From positions 30,412 through 94,411 of the forward strand of contig NZ_LEKM01000208.1 in assembly GCF_009761375.1 (NCBI RefSeq): 64,000 nt of DNA, written 5' to 3'. Below, piece by piece: positions 10,186-20,326 of the stretch. Source of the stretch: Ursidibacter arcticus (lineage in GTDB: Bacteria; Pseudomonadota; Gammaproteobacteria; Enterobacterales; Pasteurellaceae). The notes beneath the pieces are model-generated. The model searched no databases. It was given only the letters and a program-made list of their open reading frames with translations, and was not told where the DNA came from. Both the position numbers and the translations under genes were made by a program. The stretch's first letter is position 1, and each line of letters begins with the position of its first letter.

Positions 10186-10712
10186 TGGAAAAGATCATCA
10201 TTGATACGGAGCAGTTCCAACGCACGATTTCACGCATTTCACATCAGATAATCGAAAAACACGCTAGTTTCGATGATGTTGTGCTTGTTGGCATTAAAAG
10301 ACGTGGTGCAGAAATTGCGGAAATGTTGCAAAAAAGGATCTTCGAGTTAGCTCAAATCAACTTACCGTTAATGGCATTGGATATAACTTTCTATCGTGAT
10401 GATCTAAATCAAGCGAATACCGATCCGATTTATGCAGGGGTAGATAATCCTGTCCCTATTGAAAATAAAAAAGTAATTTTAATTGATGATGTATTATTTA
10501 CAGGTCGAACTATTCGAGCCGCACTTGATGCCTTGCTTGATTATGGTCGAGCATCTAAAATTGAGTTAGTTATTTTTATTGATCGTGGACATCGTGAGTT
10601 GCCTATTCGGGCAGATTATGTTGGAAAAAATATTCCTACATCACGTTCTGAAACTATCCAAGTCAGAACAGAACATTACGATGGCATCAATCAGGTGGCA
10701 CTGTTACAATAA
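10185..10712 (+). CDS. pyrR: PyrR: uracil phosphoribosyltransferase / pyrimidine regulatory protein
   Basis: The 175-residue type I phosphoribosyltransferase has the PRPP loop VILIDDVLFTGRTIRAALDAL and the PyrR signature segments RGAEIA and VQVRTEHYDGI-like near the C-terminus. In Bacillus, PyrR binds pyr mRNA to attenuate transcription and also makes UMP from uracil. It is much less common in gamma-proteobacteria than in Firmicutes, but occurs in Haemophilus. No pyr gene lies beside it here. Translation is coupled to hldE. Confidence 0.9.
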   Translation: MEKIIIDTEQFQRTISRISHQIIEKHASFDDVVLVGIKRRGAEIAEMLQKRIFELAQINLPLMALDITFYRDDLNQANTDPIYAGVDNPVPIENKKVILIDDVLFTGRTIRAALDALLDYGRASKIELVIFIDRGHRELPIRADYVGKNIPTSRSETIQVRTEHYDGINQVALLQ

Positions 10713-10796
10713 ACTCATATTTTGATTGAACCTTTAACCAAAAGCTAATTCTAATTAGCGTAAATATTTTCACTCATTCTTTAATAGGACATAAAA

Positions 10797-11741
10797 ATGA
10801 AATTAATTTCGGTGAAATCTCTTTTAATGGTGGCTATAACCTTTTTCTCGGTAAGCCAAATTGCTAAGGCGGAAGAACGTGTTGTTGCAACCGTTGATGG
10901 TTATCCGATTATGCAAAGCCAAGTAAACAAGGCATTAGGCAAAAAGGCGAATAATGCGGAAAATCGTAAAGTTGCGTTAGATTCGTTAATTGATGATTTT
11001 CTCGTGCAGCGTGCAATTAAAGAATCAGGCGTAAAAGTCAATTATGCCTATGTTGATCAGATGATTGAACAAATTGCGGCACAAAACGGTTTAACCTATG
11101 GGCAATTTTTAGATGCTTTGGACTATCAAGGAATAACCTTAAATCAATATCGCCAACAGCTAGCTCAACAGATGATGATGGAACAAGTTCGCCACCAAAC
11201 TATTGGTCAAAGTATCCAAGTTGAGCCACAGGAAGTACAAGCATTAGGAAAAAAATTGTATGAAGAAGCGAAAGCTCAAGGAAAATTAAAATCTGCTACA
11301 TCTCCTGAATATCGCATCAGCCATATTTTATTGAAAACTAACCCGATTTTAACTGATGCAAAAGCTAAAGCTAAGTTAGTTGAAATTAGCAATGAAATTA
11401 AATCAGGAAAAACAACCTTTGAAGCTGCAGCAAAAGCAAGTTCTGTTGATTATGTTTCGGGGGCTGATGGTGGTGATTTAGGTTGGAATTTCTTAGATGC
11501 TTATGATCAAACTTTTGCTAAAATTGCACAAGCAAGCAAAGCAGGTGTTATTTCAGCACCATTTAAATCTCAGTTTGGTTGGCATATCTTAAAAGTGGTC
11601 GAAACCCGCCAAGGCGATCGTACAAAAGATGCTTATATTCAAAAAGCTTATGAACAGCTTGTAGATAAACAAGCAGAAGCTGCATCAAAAGACTGGGTAA
11701 AAGCCTTAAAAGATCGTGCAGAAATTAAGTATATTAACTAA
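10797..11741 (+). CDS. surA: Periplasmic chaperone / peptidyl-prolyl isomerase SurA
   Basis: The 314-residue protein begins with a signal peptide (cleavage predicted after ...QIAKA, about residue 25). It continues with a SurA N-terminal chaperone domain and a single parvulin domain (about residues 165-270; SPEYRISHILL at the start, GADGGDLGW, then SQFGWHILKV). E. coli SurA has two parvulin domains, so this is the shorter Pasteurellaceae form. It assists folding of outer-membrane beta-barrel proteins. rsmA lies directly downstream, as in the E. coli surA-pdxA-rsmA cluster, but pdxA is absent between them. Confidence 0.87.
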   Translation: MKLISVKSLLMVAITFFSVSQIAKAEERVVATVDGYPIMQSQVNKALGKKANNAENRKVALDSLIDDFLVQRAIKESGVKVNYAYVDQMIEQIAAQNGLTYGQFLDALDYQGITLNQYRQQLAQQMMMEQVRHQTIGQSIQVEPQEVQALGKKLYEEAKAQGKLKSATSPEYRISHILLKTNPILTDAKAKAKLVEISNEIKSGKTTFEAAAKASSVDYVSGADGGDLGWNFLDAYDQTFAKIAQASKAGVISAPFKSQFGWHILKVVETRQGDRTKDAYIQKAYEQLVDKQAEAASKDWVKALKDRAEIKYIN

Positions 11742-11760
11742 CCTTATATTCTAAAATTTA

Positions 11761-11790
11761 GAACCTCGCTTTGCGGGGTTCTTTGCTTTA
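11761..11790 (+). terminator. Intrinsic terminator after surA
   Basis: GAACCTCGC and GCGGGGTTC pair (one G-T pair) across a TTT loop and are followed by TTTGCTTTATT, 20 bases after the surA stop codon. Confidence 0.8.
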
Positions 11791-11840
11791 TTAAATTTGC
11801 AAAAAATAGCGGTAATCCTACCGCTTAAATTAGGAAATCT

Positions 11841-12707
11841 ATGAGTTCAAATTCAAAAAAACATTTAGGGCATACTGCTCGTAAACGCTTTGGGCAAAAC
11901 TTTTTGCACGATCAAAATGTGATTCATAATATTGTTGCAGCAATTAATCCACAAAATGGACAGTATCTCTTAGAGATTGGTCCTGGATTGGGAGCACTAA
12001 CTGAACCTGTTGCAGAATTAGTGGATAAACTAACGGTAGTGGAGTTAGACCGAGATTTAGCAGAGCGTTTACGCTATCATCCATTTTTAAACCATAAATT
12101 AACTATTATTGAGCAAGATGCGTTACGTTTTAATTTTAGAGAATATTTTGAAGAATTAGACTTAGTTGAGAATCAAGGCGTTCGAGTATTTGGTAACTTG
12201 CCATATAACATTTCAACACCGTTAATGTTCCATTTATTCAAATTCCACGATCTCGTGCAAGATATGCACTTTATGTTACAGAAAGAGGTGGTTAAACGTC
12301 TGTGTGCTGCACCTAACAGTAAAGCTTATGGTCGTCTAACCATTATGGCACAATATTACTGTCAGGTAATGCCTGTGTTAGAAGTACCACCATCAGCATT
12401 TAAACCTGCACCTAAAGTGGATTCAGCCGTAGTAAGACTCGTGCCTTATAAACAACTACCACACCCAGTGAAAGATATTTATTGGTTAAATAGAGTAACA
12501 ACTCAAGCATTTAATCAACGCCGTAAAACCTTGCGTAATGCACTTTCAACACTATTTAGTGCAGAACAGTTGGAATCATTAGGCATTGATTTGAACGCTC
12601 GAGCGGAAAATCTCGCCTTAGCAGATTACGCCCGTTTAGCGAATTGGTTATGTGATAACCCACCAGAAGTGGAAAAAGTAGAAATTGATGATCTTGAGGA
12701 CGTTTAG
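11841..12707 (+). CDS. rsmA: 16S rRNA dimethyladenosine transferase RsmA (KsgA)
   Basis: The 288-residue protein has the class I methyltransferase fold with the KsgA hallmarks: [10 protein letters not shown] near the N-terminus, [14 protein letters not shown] as the SAM-binding loop, and the FGNLPYNIS motif (NLPY) for adenine. It dimethylates two adjacent adenines in the 3' hairpin of 16S rRNA. The C-terminus carries an extra acidic tail. A short inverted repeat (AGCGGTA...TACCGCT) precedes the start. Confidence 0.96.
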   Translation: MSSNSKKHLGHTARKRFGQNFLHDQNVIHNIVAAINPQNGQYLLEIGPGLGALTEPVAELVDKLTVVELDRDLAERLRYHPFLNHKLTIIEQDALRFNFREYFEELDLVENQGVRVFGNLPYNISTPLMFHLFKFHDLVQDMHFMLQKEVVKRLCAAPNSKAYGRLTIMAQYYCQVMPVLEVPPSAFKPAPKVDSAVVRLVPYKQLPHPVKDIYWLNRVTTQAFNQRRKTLRNALSTLFSAEQLESLGIDLNARAENLALADYARLANWLCDNPPEVEKVEIDDLEDV

Positions 12708-12733
12708 TCTGGCATAGGCTCCCGAATTACATA

Positions 12734-13537
12734 TTAATCTGGGAGCATCTGCATAGGATTATCATATTGATAACTAAACCCAAAGTCTCGACAGATTTTC
12801 AGCCCTTGAATAACCCGAATAAGCGGTTGCTTATCCGCTAAAAAATGCAAATCTGCAAGTTTGCATTGCTTAGCAACAAAGCGATAGTATTCTTCTCTAG
12901 CTGGGTGAATTGGGGCAACCAAATGGTAAACTCGTTTACCCTTTGGAGAATTTAGTAAACAAATTATTGCACGAATACAATCGTCTAAATGAACTAAATT
13001 AACGGGTTGCAGGGCATTTTTGAGATCTGTTTTTCCCGATAAATAATAGACGGGGTGTCGTTTTTTCCCCACAAGCCCAGCAGGGCGAACAATATCTACA
13101 TCAATCTGTTGAGATAAAAGCCAATTTTCAACGGCTAACAATGTTTGAGCAGATTTCTCTTCAGCATCAGGAATCGTATTTTCATCAAACAGCCCGCTTT
13201 GTTGCGGAAACACAGAGGTAGAGCTGACAAAAATAAGATGTTGAACATTTTGTAAAATAGCTTGAGAAACTAACCGCTTAATGCCATCAATATAATCTAT
13301 TTCATTTATTTTACTTGGTGGAATATTAATGACTAAGGCATCACTGTTCAGTAATTGCTCAACTTCTGAGGTAATCGGAAAATTGGCGGTTAGTAATAAG
13401 GGATATTGTATCAATTTAGTTTGGCTGTTTTCTGTAACTTCTCTTTTACTGCCTTTAACGATCCAACCTTGTTGAATAAGTTGCTCTGCTAAAGGCATTC
13501 CAAGCCAACCAAGCCCAATAATTGTTACTTTTTTCAT
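12734..13537 (-). CDS. NAD(P)-binding epimerase/SDR-like protein (YeeZ-like)
   Basis: The 267-residue protein opens with a Rossmann nucleotide-binding loop (IIGLGWLGMPLAE) and contains LIFVSSTSVFP, then IVRPAGLVG, in the places expected of an extended short-chain dehydrogenase/epimerase. The usual YxxxK catalytic pair is not obvious. This resembles the YeeZ-like group, whose physiological substrate is not established. It converges with rsmA, with only 26 bases between the two stop codons, and diverges from the nitroreductase gene. Confidence 0.75.
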   Translation of the reverse strand: MKKVTIIGLGWLGMPLAEQLIQQGWIVKGSKREVTENSQTKLIQYPLLLTANFPITSEVEQLLNSDALVINIPPSKINEIDYIDGIKRLVSQAILQNVQHLIFVSSTSVFPQQSGLFDENTIPDAEEKSAQTLLAVENWLLSQQIDVDIVRPAGLVGKKRHPVYYLSGKTDLKNALQPVNLVHLDDCIRAIICLLNSPKGKRVYHLVAPIHPAREEYYRFVAKQCKLADLHFLADKQPLIRVIQGLKICRDFGFSYQYDNPMQMLPD

Positions 13538-13686
13538 TTTTTACCATTCTTTTTATCTTTAAATCGCCACAGTAGAATGGCAGATGCTTTGATTTATTTC
13601 AATAACAGAGCAAATATAATCCCCCATTTTTGTACTAAATAGGCTTACACTATCGCCCAATTTTTTTGAGCCTAGGAGAGAACAAA

Positions 13687-14325
13687 ATGCAATTAGTCGA
13701 TGCCATTCAACAGCGTAAAACCATTAAGTTATTCAACCCTAATGTAAAAATCCCACGAGCAGAATTAGCAGAAATGCTGACGTTAGCTCAACTTGCCCCC
13801 TCTAAAGCAAATTTACAGCCTTGGCGTTTTGTCGTGATTGATGATCCTATTCAAAAAGCCAAACTCGAAAATATAGTAGCGTTTAATTACCCACCTTGTG
13901 AAAGTGCCTCTGCGGTTATTATCATCTTGGCAGATTTACAATATCACCGCTTATTAGAAAAAATCCTAGATCGATCTATTGAAAAAGGGTGTTTAAATGA
14001 AGCCTTTAAGCAACGTAACTTGGATTTTTTAACCTCAACCCATAATGCTTTAACGGAACAAGAAATCCGAGATCAAGTTTTAATTGATACCAGTCTTGCT
14101 TCAATGCAACTAATGCTGATTGCCAAAGATAAAGGCTATGATACTCACGCCATTGGCATTTTTGATAAAAGCGAAGTATTAGCTCATTTTGATATTGATG
14201 CAAACCGCTTTGCCCCTGTAATGTTACTAGCAATAGGAAAAGCAGCAGTGCCACCATTACCGAGTGCAAGGCTAACGTTAGATAATACAGTGGTGTGGAA
14301 TAGTGGAATGGCACTTTTAAAATAA
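13687..14325 (+). CDS. Nitroreductase family FMN-dependent oxidoreductase
   Basis: The start ATG at 13687 (MQLVDAIQQRKTIKLF) follows an AGGAGAG ribosome site and gives 212 residues. The N-terminal RxxxK/RxF pattern, LAPSKANLQPWRFVVI and the region GYDTHAIGIFDK match the nitroreductase superfamily, whose members are FMN-binding NAD(P)H-dependent homodimers. The physiological substrate is unknown. An in-frame ATG upstream at 13666 would add seven residues but has no ribosome site. It converges with the rplI operon at a shared hairpin. Confidence 0.85.
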   Translation: MQLVDAIQQRKTIKLFNPNVKIPRAELAEMLTLAQLAPSKANLQPWRFVVIDDPIQKAKLENIVAFNYPPCESASAVIIILADLQYHRLLEKILDRSIEKGCLNEAFKQRNLDFLTSTHNALTEQEIRDQVLIDTSLASMQLMLIAKDKGYDTHAIGIFDKSEVLAHFDIDANRFAPVMLLAIGKAAVPPLPSARLTLDNTVVWNSGMALLK

Positions 14326-14341
14326 TTAAGTGCAAAAACTA

Positions 14342-14373
14342 AAGGGCTAATTCTGAAATAAGAATTAGCCCTT
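14342..14373 (-). terminator. Terminator of the rpsF-rplI operon (shared with nitroreductase)
   Basis: AAGGGCTAATTCT and AGAATTAGCCCTT form a perfect 13-bp stem with a 6-base loop between two convergent genes. On the minus strand the stem runs into TAGTTTTTG, so it best serves the ribosomal-protein operon. Confidence 0.85.
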
Positions 14374-14407
14374 AACAACAAATCTATTTAATAAAATAGA
14401 TGATAAA

Positions 14408-14857
14408 TTATTCTGAAACTACGTTGATAGTTACAGTTGCATTTACTTCTGCGTGTAAGTGTAACTTCACTTCGTGTTCACCAGTAGTACGTAACGCACC
14501 TTCTGGAAGACGAACTTCGCTTTTTGTTACTGCAACGCCTGCTGCTGTGATTGCGTCAGCAATATCACGAGCACCAACAGAACCGAATAAACGACCGTCA
14601 TCACCTGCTTTTGATGTGATTACGATAGCTGCTAAGTTAGCTAATGATGCTGCACGAGCTTGTGCTGCTGCTAATGCCTCAGCTGCTTTAGCTTCTAATT
14701 CTGCACGACGAGCTTCAAAATGAGCAATGTTTGCTGCTGTTGCCATAACTGCTTTACCTTGTGGGATTAAGTAGTTACGAGCGAAACCAGCTTTAACGGT
14801 AACTTGGTCACCAACAGTACCAAGTTGAGCAACTTTGTCTAATAAAATAACTTGCAT
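14408..14857 (-). CDS. rplI: 50S ribosomal protein L9
   Basis: The 149-residue protein has the L9 N-terminal domain ([34 protein letters not shown]), a long central helix rich in Ala and Glu, and the C-terminal domain ending in VNVVSE-like residues. It binds 23S rRNA near the L1 stalk. It is the last gene of rpsF-priB-rpsR-rplI on the minus strand, 18 bases after rpsR. Confidence 0.98.
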   Translation of the reverse strand: MQVILLDKVAQLGTVGDQVTVKAGFARNYLIPQGKAVMATAANIAHFEARRAELEAKAAEALAAAQARAASLANLAAIVITSKAGDDGRLFGSVGARDIADAITAAGVAVTKSEVRLPEGALRTTGEHEVKLHLHAEVNATVTINVVSE

Positions 14858-14875
14858 TGTACTCTTCCTCTCTAA

Positions 14876-15426
<551 letters not shown>

Positions 15427-15440
<14 letters not shown>

Positions 15441-15804
15441 CCTCTGCTTCAACTTCAGCTACTGCTTCAGGAGCTTTACGCTCATCTTTAGCTTTAAGCA
15501 TTGGTGATGCTTCAGTTACTGCAGCTTTAGTATGAACGACTAAGTTACGAAGAACTGCATCGTTATAACGGAAGTTAGTTTCTAACTCATCGATTACGCT
15601 TTGTGGCGCTTCTACATTCATTAACACATAGTGTGCTTTATGAAGTTTGTTGATTGGGTAAGCTAATTGACGACGACCCCAATCTTCTAAACGGTGAACT
15701 TGACCGCCTGCTTCTGTTACAGAAGCGGTATAACGTTCAATCATACCAGGTACTTGTTCGCTTTGGTCCGGGTGAACCATAAAAACGATTTCGTAGTGAC
15801 GCAT
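15427..15804 (-). CDS. rpsF: 30S ribosomal protein S6
   Basis: The 125-residue protein starts [25 protein letters not shown] and has the S6 ferredoxin-like fold sequence through [14 protein letters not shown]. The C-terminal tail is acidic (about 20 residues rich in Glu, Asp and Ala), as in E. coli, where RimK adds glutamates. It is the first gene of the operon, preceded by a structured leader that fits S6:S18 autoregulation. Confidence 0.98.
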
Positions 15805-15870
15805 TGACTATCCTTACGGGTTTAACAGCCTTCAAGGTTGCCAGCCACCAGCGTTGAAGGCAAGGATTAA
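15805..15870 (-). promoter_or_regulatory. S6:S18-type mRNA leader in front of rpsF
   Basis: On the minus strand an outer pair (AAGGA at 15862-15866 with TCCTT at 15811-15815) encloses a 7-bp stem (CCTTCAA with TTGAAGG, 15829-15835 and 15854-15860). A conserved-looking AAACCCG segment sits between the two helices. The S6:S18 dimer is known to bind such a leader containing an exposed CCG in many bacteria and to repress rpsF. The ribosome site AAGGA is part of the outer stem, which would couple protein binding to translation. Confidence 0.7.
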
Positions 15871-16262
15871 AAATTAAGCGTGGCTGAGCGTGCGAATTAT
15901 ACGCACAAAAAAGGATTTTGCAAGACTGACTTACTATAAAGCGGTTAGATTTTTGAAAAATTTTACCATTTACCGACCGCTTATTACTCTCATAGCCATA
16001 TAGATTTTCATATACTTGTTTACCGCTATAACACTTCTCATATTTCAACCACCAATCTAAATAAAAATTTTTCTCACGTTTTTTTAACATAAACAGATAG
16101 AGCAAATGTAAATTTATATCAATTCAGAATTATCATCTAATAACTAAGGTGAATATAGTGTTTTGTAAAACATAAAGCCTGTATATATGAATTTATGCAG
16201 TTGTTTTCTTTATTTAAAAATAATAATATCCGCACTTCATTTTTACTATATGAGAATTACAA
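15871..16262. other. 392-base intergenic region between rpsF leader and MHS transporter
   Basis: The region is AT-rich. It contains two diverged uptake-signal-like cores around 15940-15985. It must hold the rpsF promoter (minus) and the transporter promoter (plus). A minus-strand reading frame crosses part of it, but its 3' half lies over rpsF in another frame and I do not accept it as a gene. No RNA gene is evident. Confidence 0.5.
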
Positions 16263-17585
16263 ATGACTTCTACACATACTTTAAGGAACGATCCTAAGAA
16301 AGTTGCTATCGCCTCAATGATTGGCACAGCAATTGAATTTTTTGACTATTACATTTACGCAGCTGCTGCGGTGTTAGTTTTTAACACTCAATTTTTCAAA
16401 AGTGGCGACCCTGTTTCTGATGAACTTTTCTCTCTTTCAACCCTTGCTCTAGCATTCTTTGCTCGCCCAATAGGTTCAGCTTTATTCGGACACTTTGGCG
16501 ATAAAATCGGACGTAAAAGAACATTAGTTGCCTCATTACTCCTAATGGGCTTATCAACTGTTACTATCGGTCTTTTACCAAACTATGAAAGTATAGGTAT
16601 TTGGGCGACTGTTTTACTATGCTTATGTCGTGTCGGACAAGGTATTGGTTTAGGTGGCGAATGGGGTGGTGCTGCACTAGTTGCGACTGAAAATGCACCA
16701 GATGGTAAACGTGCTTGGTATGGCACCTTCCCACAATTAGGTGCACCAATTGGATTATTCTTAGCAAATGGTGCGTTCTTCCTAGTAAGTTATACCTTTG
16801 GTAAAGAAGCATTAGTTGAATGGGCTTGGCGTATTCCATTTATTTCATCTATTGTATTAGTTGCAGTAGGTCTATGGGTTCGCTTAACACTTCACGAGAG
16901 CCACGTTTTCCGCGAAGCTGAAGAGAAAGGTAAAACACAAAAAGCACCTGTAAGTGCAGTATTTAAGCATCATATGAAACCACTTATTCTAGGTACATTC
17001 ATTATGACTGCAACCTATGTACTGTTCTATATTATGACCGCTTTCGCACAAGTATATTCAAGAACACCAGCAAAACTATCTGAAGCAGGTCACCCAATGG
17101 GGTTAGGAATTGAGCCAAACACTTTCACAGGTTTATTACTATTAAGTGCAATTGTATTTGGGGCATTTGTGAGTATTTCGGGTATCTTTGCAGATAAAAT
17201 TGGTCGCCGTAAATGGTTAATTTATGTAACTGCTGGAATTGGTATTTTCGGCTTATGTATGCCATATTTCTTATCAAATGGTACACCAGTAAGCGTATTT
17301 ATCTTCCTTGTGATTGGTATGAGTTTTATGGGTATGACATTCGGTCCAATGGCTGCTTTATTGCCAGAATTATTCCCAACAGAAGTACGTTATTCTGGTG
17401 CATCACTTGCTTATAACTTTGCTTCTATTGTAGGTGCAACCATTGCTGCAACTTTTGCAATCAAGATCAATGCTGCATACGGCATCTTAGGCGTTGGTAT
17501 TTACTTAGCAGTCAATGCACTCATCACTCTCTTAGCATTATTTGCATCAAAAGAGACCAAAAATATTGATTTAACTGAGATGTAA
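16263..17585 (+). CDS. MFS transporter, metabolite:H+ symporter (MHS) family, ShiA/ProP-like
   Basis: The 440-residue, 12-segment membrane protein has the MHS signatures: IGTAIEFFDYYIYAAAA in the first helix, FFARPIGSALFGHFGDKIGRKR in loop 2-3, and GLGGEWGGAALVATENAP. MHS proteins import organic acids, betaine or shikimate with protons; the substrate here cannot be inferred. It is a single-gene unit ending in a strong bidirectional terminator. Confidence 0.85.
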   Translation: MTSTHTLRNDPKKVAIASMIGTAIEFFDYYIYAAAAVLVFNTQFFKSGDPVSDELFSLSTLALAFFARPIGSALFGHFGDKIGRKRTLVASLLLMGLSTVTIGLLPNYESIGIWATVLLCLCRVGQGIGLGGEWGGAALVATENAPDGKRAWYGTFPQLGAPIGLFLANGAFFLVSYTFGKEALVEWAWRIPFISSIVLVAVGLWVRLTLHESHVFREAEEKGKTQKAPVSAVFKHHMKPLILGTFIMTATYVLFYIMTAFAQVYSRTPAKLSEAGHPMGLGIEPNTFTGLLLLSAIVFGAFVSISGIFADKIGRRKWLIYVTAGIGIFGLCMPYFLSNGTPVSVFIFLVIGMSFMGMTFGPMAALLPELFPTEVRYSGASLAYNFASIVGATIAATFAIKINAAYGILGVGIYLAVNALITLLALFASKETKNIDLTEM

Positions 17586-17602
17586 TCTAGTATTTATCCG
17601 TT

Positions 17603-17645
17603 AAAAATGGCTCATATCTTAACTTAATAGATATGAGCCATTTTT
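17603..17645. terminator. Bidirectional terminator between MHS transporter and fruA
   Basis: AAAAATGGCTCATATCT and AGATATGAGCCATTTTT form a perfect 17-bp stem around a 9-base loop, with A-runs and T-runs on both sides. It can end both convergent transcripts. Confidence 0.93.
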
Positions 17646-17664
17646 ATTTTATTATTTAGAATGA

Positions 17665-19323
17665 TTATTCCGCTTTTGGTTTAATAATTGCATAAGTTAC
17701 ACCTGTTACAACTGAACCGATTGCAATAGCCGCTAAATACATTAGTGGTTGAGATACAAATGGGATGACAAATAAGCCTCCGTGTGGAGCTTGTAATGTA
17801 ATGCCTAAACCTAATGAAATTGCACCCGCGGTTGCACCACCTAGAATAGAGGTTGCAATAACACGCATTGGATCAGCCGCTACGAATGGTAACGCACCTT
17901 CCGAGATGAAACATAAACCTAATACGAATGAGGCCTTACCAGCATCACGCTGATTGGTGGTAAATTTATTGCGAGCAATCCACGTTGCAATTGCCATTCC
18001 AATTGGTGGCACCATACCTGCTGCCATTACTGCTGCCATTGGTGTATATTGTTGAGAGGCAATTAAACCAACGCCGAAAGTATAAGCTGCTTTGTTTACT
18101 GGACCGCCCATATCAACACACATCATCGCCCCTAAAATCGCACCTAAAATGATCGCATTAGTCTGACCGATTGAATTGAGCCAGTTAGAAAGTGCTTCCA
18201 TAATACTTGCAACAGGAGGGTTGATAAGATATACCATCGCTAAACCCACAATTGCAGAGCCTAATAGCGGTAGGATCAGAATAGGTTTTAGCGAAGCAAG
18301 GCTAGCTGGTAATTTGATGTTATCGTTTAAGAATTTCACCACATAACCTGCAAGGAAACCTGCAATAATCCCCCCTAAAATCCCTGCACCTGCGTTGGTT
18401 GCAAGCATACCGCCAATTAAACCAGCCGCTAAACCAGGGCGATCTGCAATTGAATAAGCAACATAGCCAGCAAATACCGCAATCATTAAGTGGAATGCTG
18501 CTCCGCCACCGATATCCATTAACGCTTTTGGTAAGCCACCTGCAATATTGCCATCTTTAAATGCTTCAATCCCGAACATAAATGAGATTGCGATCAATAA
18601 ACCACCTGCTACAACAAGCGGTAACATATGAGAAACCCCTGTCATTAAGTGCTTATACACGCCTTTTTTCTCGTTGGTTGAGCTTTCATTACCTGCTTGA
18701 GCTGAACTATTACCACCTGTATAAACTTTTGCTTCTTTAAAGGCTTTCTCAAACTCTTGAGCCGTTTTCTTTAAGGCTAAACCTGTCGATGTACGATACA
18801 TCGGTTTCCCTTCAAATTTGCTGAGATCAACATCAATATCCGCAGCAACGAAGACTAAATCAGCCGCAGCCACTTCTTCCGCTGAAATAGGGTTGCCTGC
18901 ACCAACTTGTCCACGAGTTTCAACTTTCACATTCCAACCTTGAGCTTTTGCATAATTTTCAACCGCTTCAGCTGACATAAATGTATGAGCCACGCCCGTT
19001 GGACAAGCAGTCACTGCCACAATATTTTTGACCGCTGATGTTGAAATTGCGGCTTGAGTTGCATTTGCAAAAGTTTGAGCAGAGCTTACCGCTTGTGTCA
19101 GCACATTTTCAGGTTGGGTAAAGGCTTGTTCTAAGCTGACGATAGCACCTTGTTTACCTACAACATTAGCAGGAATTTGTTCATCAAATAACACAACAAA
19201 TTCAGCCTGATCTACTGCAACAACATTGTGTCCTTGTTGTTTCGCTGCGGCAGTTAGCACTTCATTTACAAGGAAAGCACGAGCTTTGCCAAGTTGTGCT
19301 GGGAATACAAATGAAATATTCAT
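17665..19323 (-). CDS. fruA: PTS fructose-specific EIIB'BC component FruA
   Basis: The 552-residue protein has an N-terminal degenerate EIIB' domain (residues about 1-100), a functional EIIB domain with the phosphorylated Cys in AVTACPTGVAHTFMSAEA (about residue 107), a linker rich in Ser and Asn, and a C-terminal EIIC membrane domain with GVSHMLPLVVAGGLLIA and about nine or ten membrane segments. It imports fructose as fructose-1-phosphate. It is the third gene of fruBKA; phosphate flows from the HPr domains of FruB. Confidence 0.96.
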   Translation of the reverse strand: MNISFVFPAQLGKARAFLVNEVLTAAAKQQGHNVVAVDQAEFVVLFDEQIPANVVGKQGAIVSLEQAFTQPENVLTQAVSSAQTFANATQAAISTSAVKNIVAVTACPTGVAHTFMSAEAVENYAKAQGWNVKVETRGQVGAGNPISAEEVAAADLVFVAADIDVDLSKFEGKPMYRTSTGLALKKTAQEFEKAFKEAKVYTGGNSSAQAGNESSTNEKKGVYKHLMTGVSHMLPLVVAGGLLIAISFMFGIEAFKDGNIAGGLPKALMDIGGGAAFHLMIAVFAGYVAYSIADRPGLAAGLIGGMLATNAGAGILGGIIAGFLAGYVVKFLNDNIKLPASLASLKPILILPLLGSAIVGLAMVYLINPPVASIMEALSNWLNSIGQTNAIILGAILGAMMCVDMGGPVNKAAYTFGVGLIASQQYTPMAAVMAAGMVPPIGMAIATWIARNKFTTNQRDAGKASFVLGLCFISEGALPFVAADPMRVIATSILGGATAGAISLGLGITLQAPHGGLFVIPFVSQPLMYLAAIAIGSVVTGVTYAIIKPKAE

Positions 19324-19369
19324 TATTTAGTTCCTTATGGTTAATCTTAAAATAGTTAAATAGGGTGAT

Positions 19370-20317
19370 TTACGATAATTCGGTTAATACCACATTACTC
19401 AAAATCTGTTCCAATGCGGTTCTATCACTAATGCCCACATTGCTTTGTGAAACAGCTAATGCAGATGTCGCACTGGCAAAACGCAAGATTTGAGCTTTAT
19501 CCCAACCTTGTGCAAAACCGTAGATTAAACCTGCGACCATTGAGTCGCCTGCACCAACAGTGCTGACAACATTTTCACAACGTGGTGGTTGAGCTTGTAA
19601 AACACCTTCTTGGTTGATCCAAATCGAGCCCTTTTCCCCCATTGAGATGATTACATTTTCAATGCCTTCGCCACGAAGTTGTTGGGCGGCGGTAATAATC
19701 TCATCTAAGTTATTCAATGGACGACCAGCCCACACCTCAAGCTCTCTACGGTTAGGTTTAACTAACCAAGGCTGTGCTTTTAAACCATAGGTCAGTGCTG
19801 CATTACTGCTATCTAGCACCACTTTTAAACCTTGATCGTGTAGTGATTGTAACCACTCGGCAAATTGTTCAGGGCTAACGCCACGAGGTAGAGAGCCACA
19901 TACCGCCACTAAATCAAATTGTTCATTCCAACGTTGTGATAAAGCCGTAAATTTACGCCAATCATTTGTGCAAATCTCAAAGCCGAGAAAGTTTAAATCC
20001 GTAACATCGGCTTCCGTTTCGGTAATTTTGACATTGATACGCGTTTTACCTTGAATACGATAGAACTCGTCATTCATTCCATTTTGTTGAAATGCGTGGA
20101 CAAAATCCCCTTGATTTTCTTCACCAAGAAAGCCTGTTACGGTTAAACGAGTACCTAAATCGGCTAATACTTTAGCCACGTTGATCCCTTTACCTGCTGG
20201 GTACAGCCCTAGTGTTTCAACCGTATTCACTTCACCTATCTCAATACGAGCAAGGCGACCGACAAGGTCAAAGGCTGGGTTAAGCGTAACCGTCGCAATG
20301 CGTAATTGTTGGCTCAT
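19370..20317 (-). CDS. fruK: 1-phosphofructokinase FruK
   Basis: The 315-residue PfkB-family kinase has NPAFDLVGRL at the N-terminus, GKGINVAKVLADLG and the C-terminal signature STVGAGDSMVAGLIYG with the catalytic Asp. It converts fructose-1-phosphate to fructose-1,6-bisphosphate. It lies between fruB (9 bases away) and fruA (46 bases away) in the same operon. Confidence 0.96.
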   Translation of the reverse strand: MSQQLRIATVTLNPAFDLVGRLARIEIGEVNTVETLGLYPAGKGINVAKVLADLGTRLTVTGFLGEENQGDFVHAFQQNGMNDEFYRIQGKTRINVKITETEADVTDLNFLGFEICTNDWRKFTALSQRWNEQFDLVAVCGSLPRGVSPEQFAEWLQSLHDQGLKVVLDSSNAALTYGLKAQPWLVKPNRRELEVWAGRPLNNLDEIITAAQQLRGEGIENVIISMGEKGSIWINQEGVLQAQPPRCENVVSTVGAGDSMVAGLIYGFAQGWDKAQILRFASATSALAVSQSNVGISDRTALEQILSNVVLTELS

Positions 20318-20326
20318 TATTTGCTC

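Noticed and set aside
15737..16105. A 122-codon minus-strand frame upstream of and over rpsF
   Set aside because: Its 3' half lies over rpsF and its leader in another frame, it has no good ribosome site, and its sequence is of low-complexity, non-protein character.
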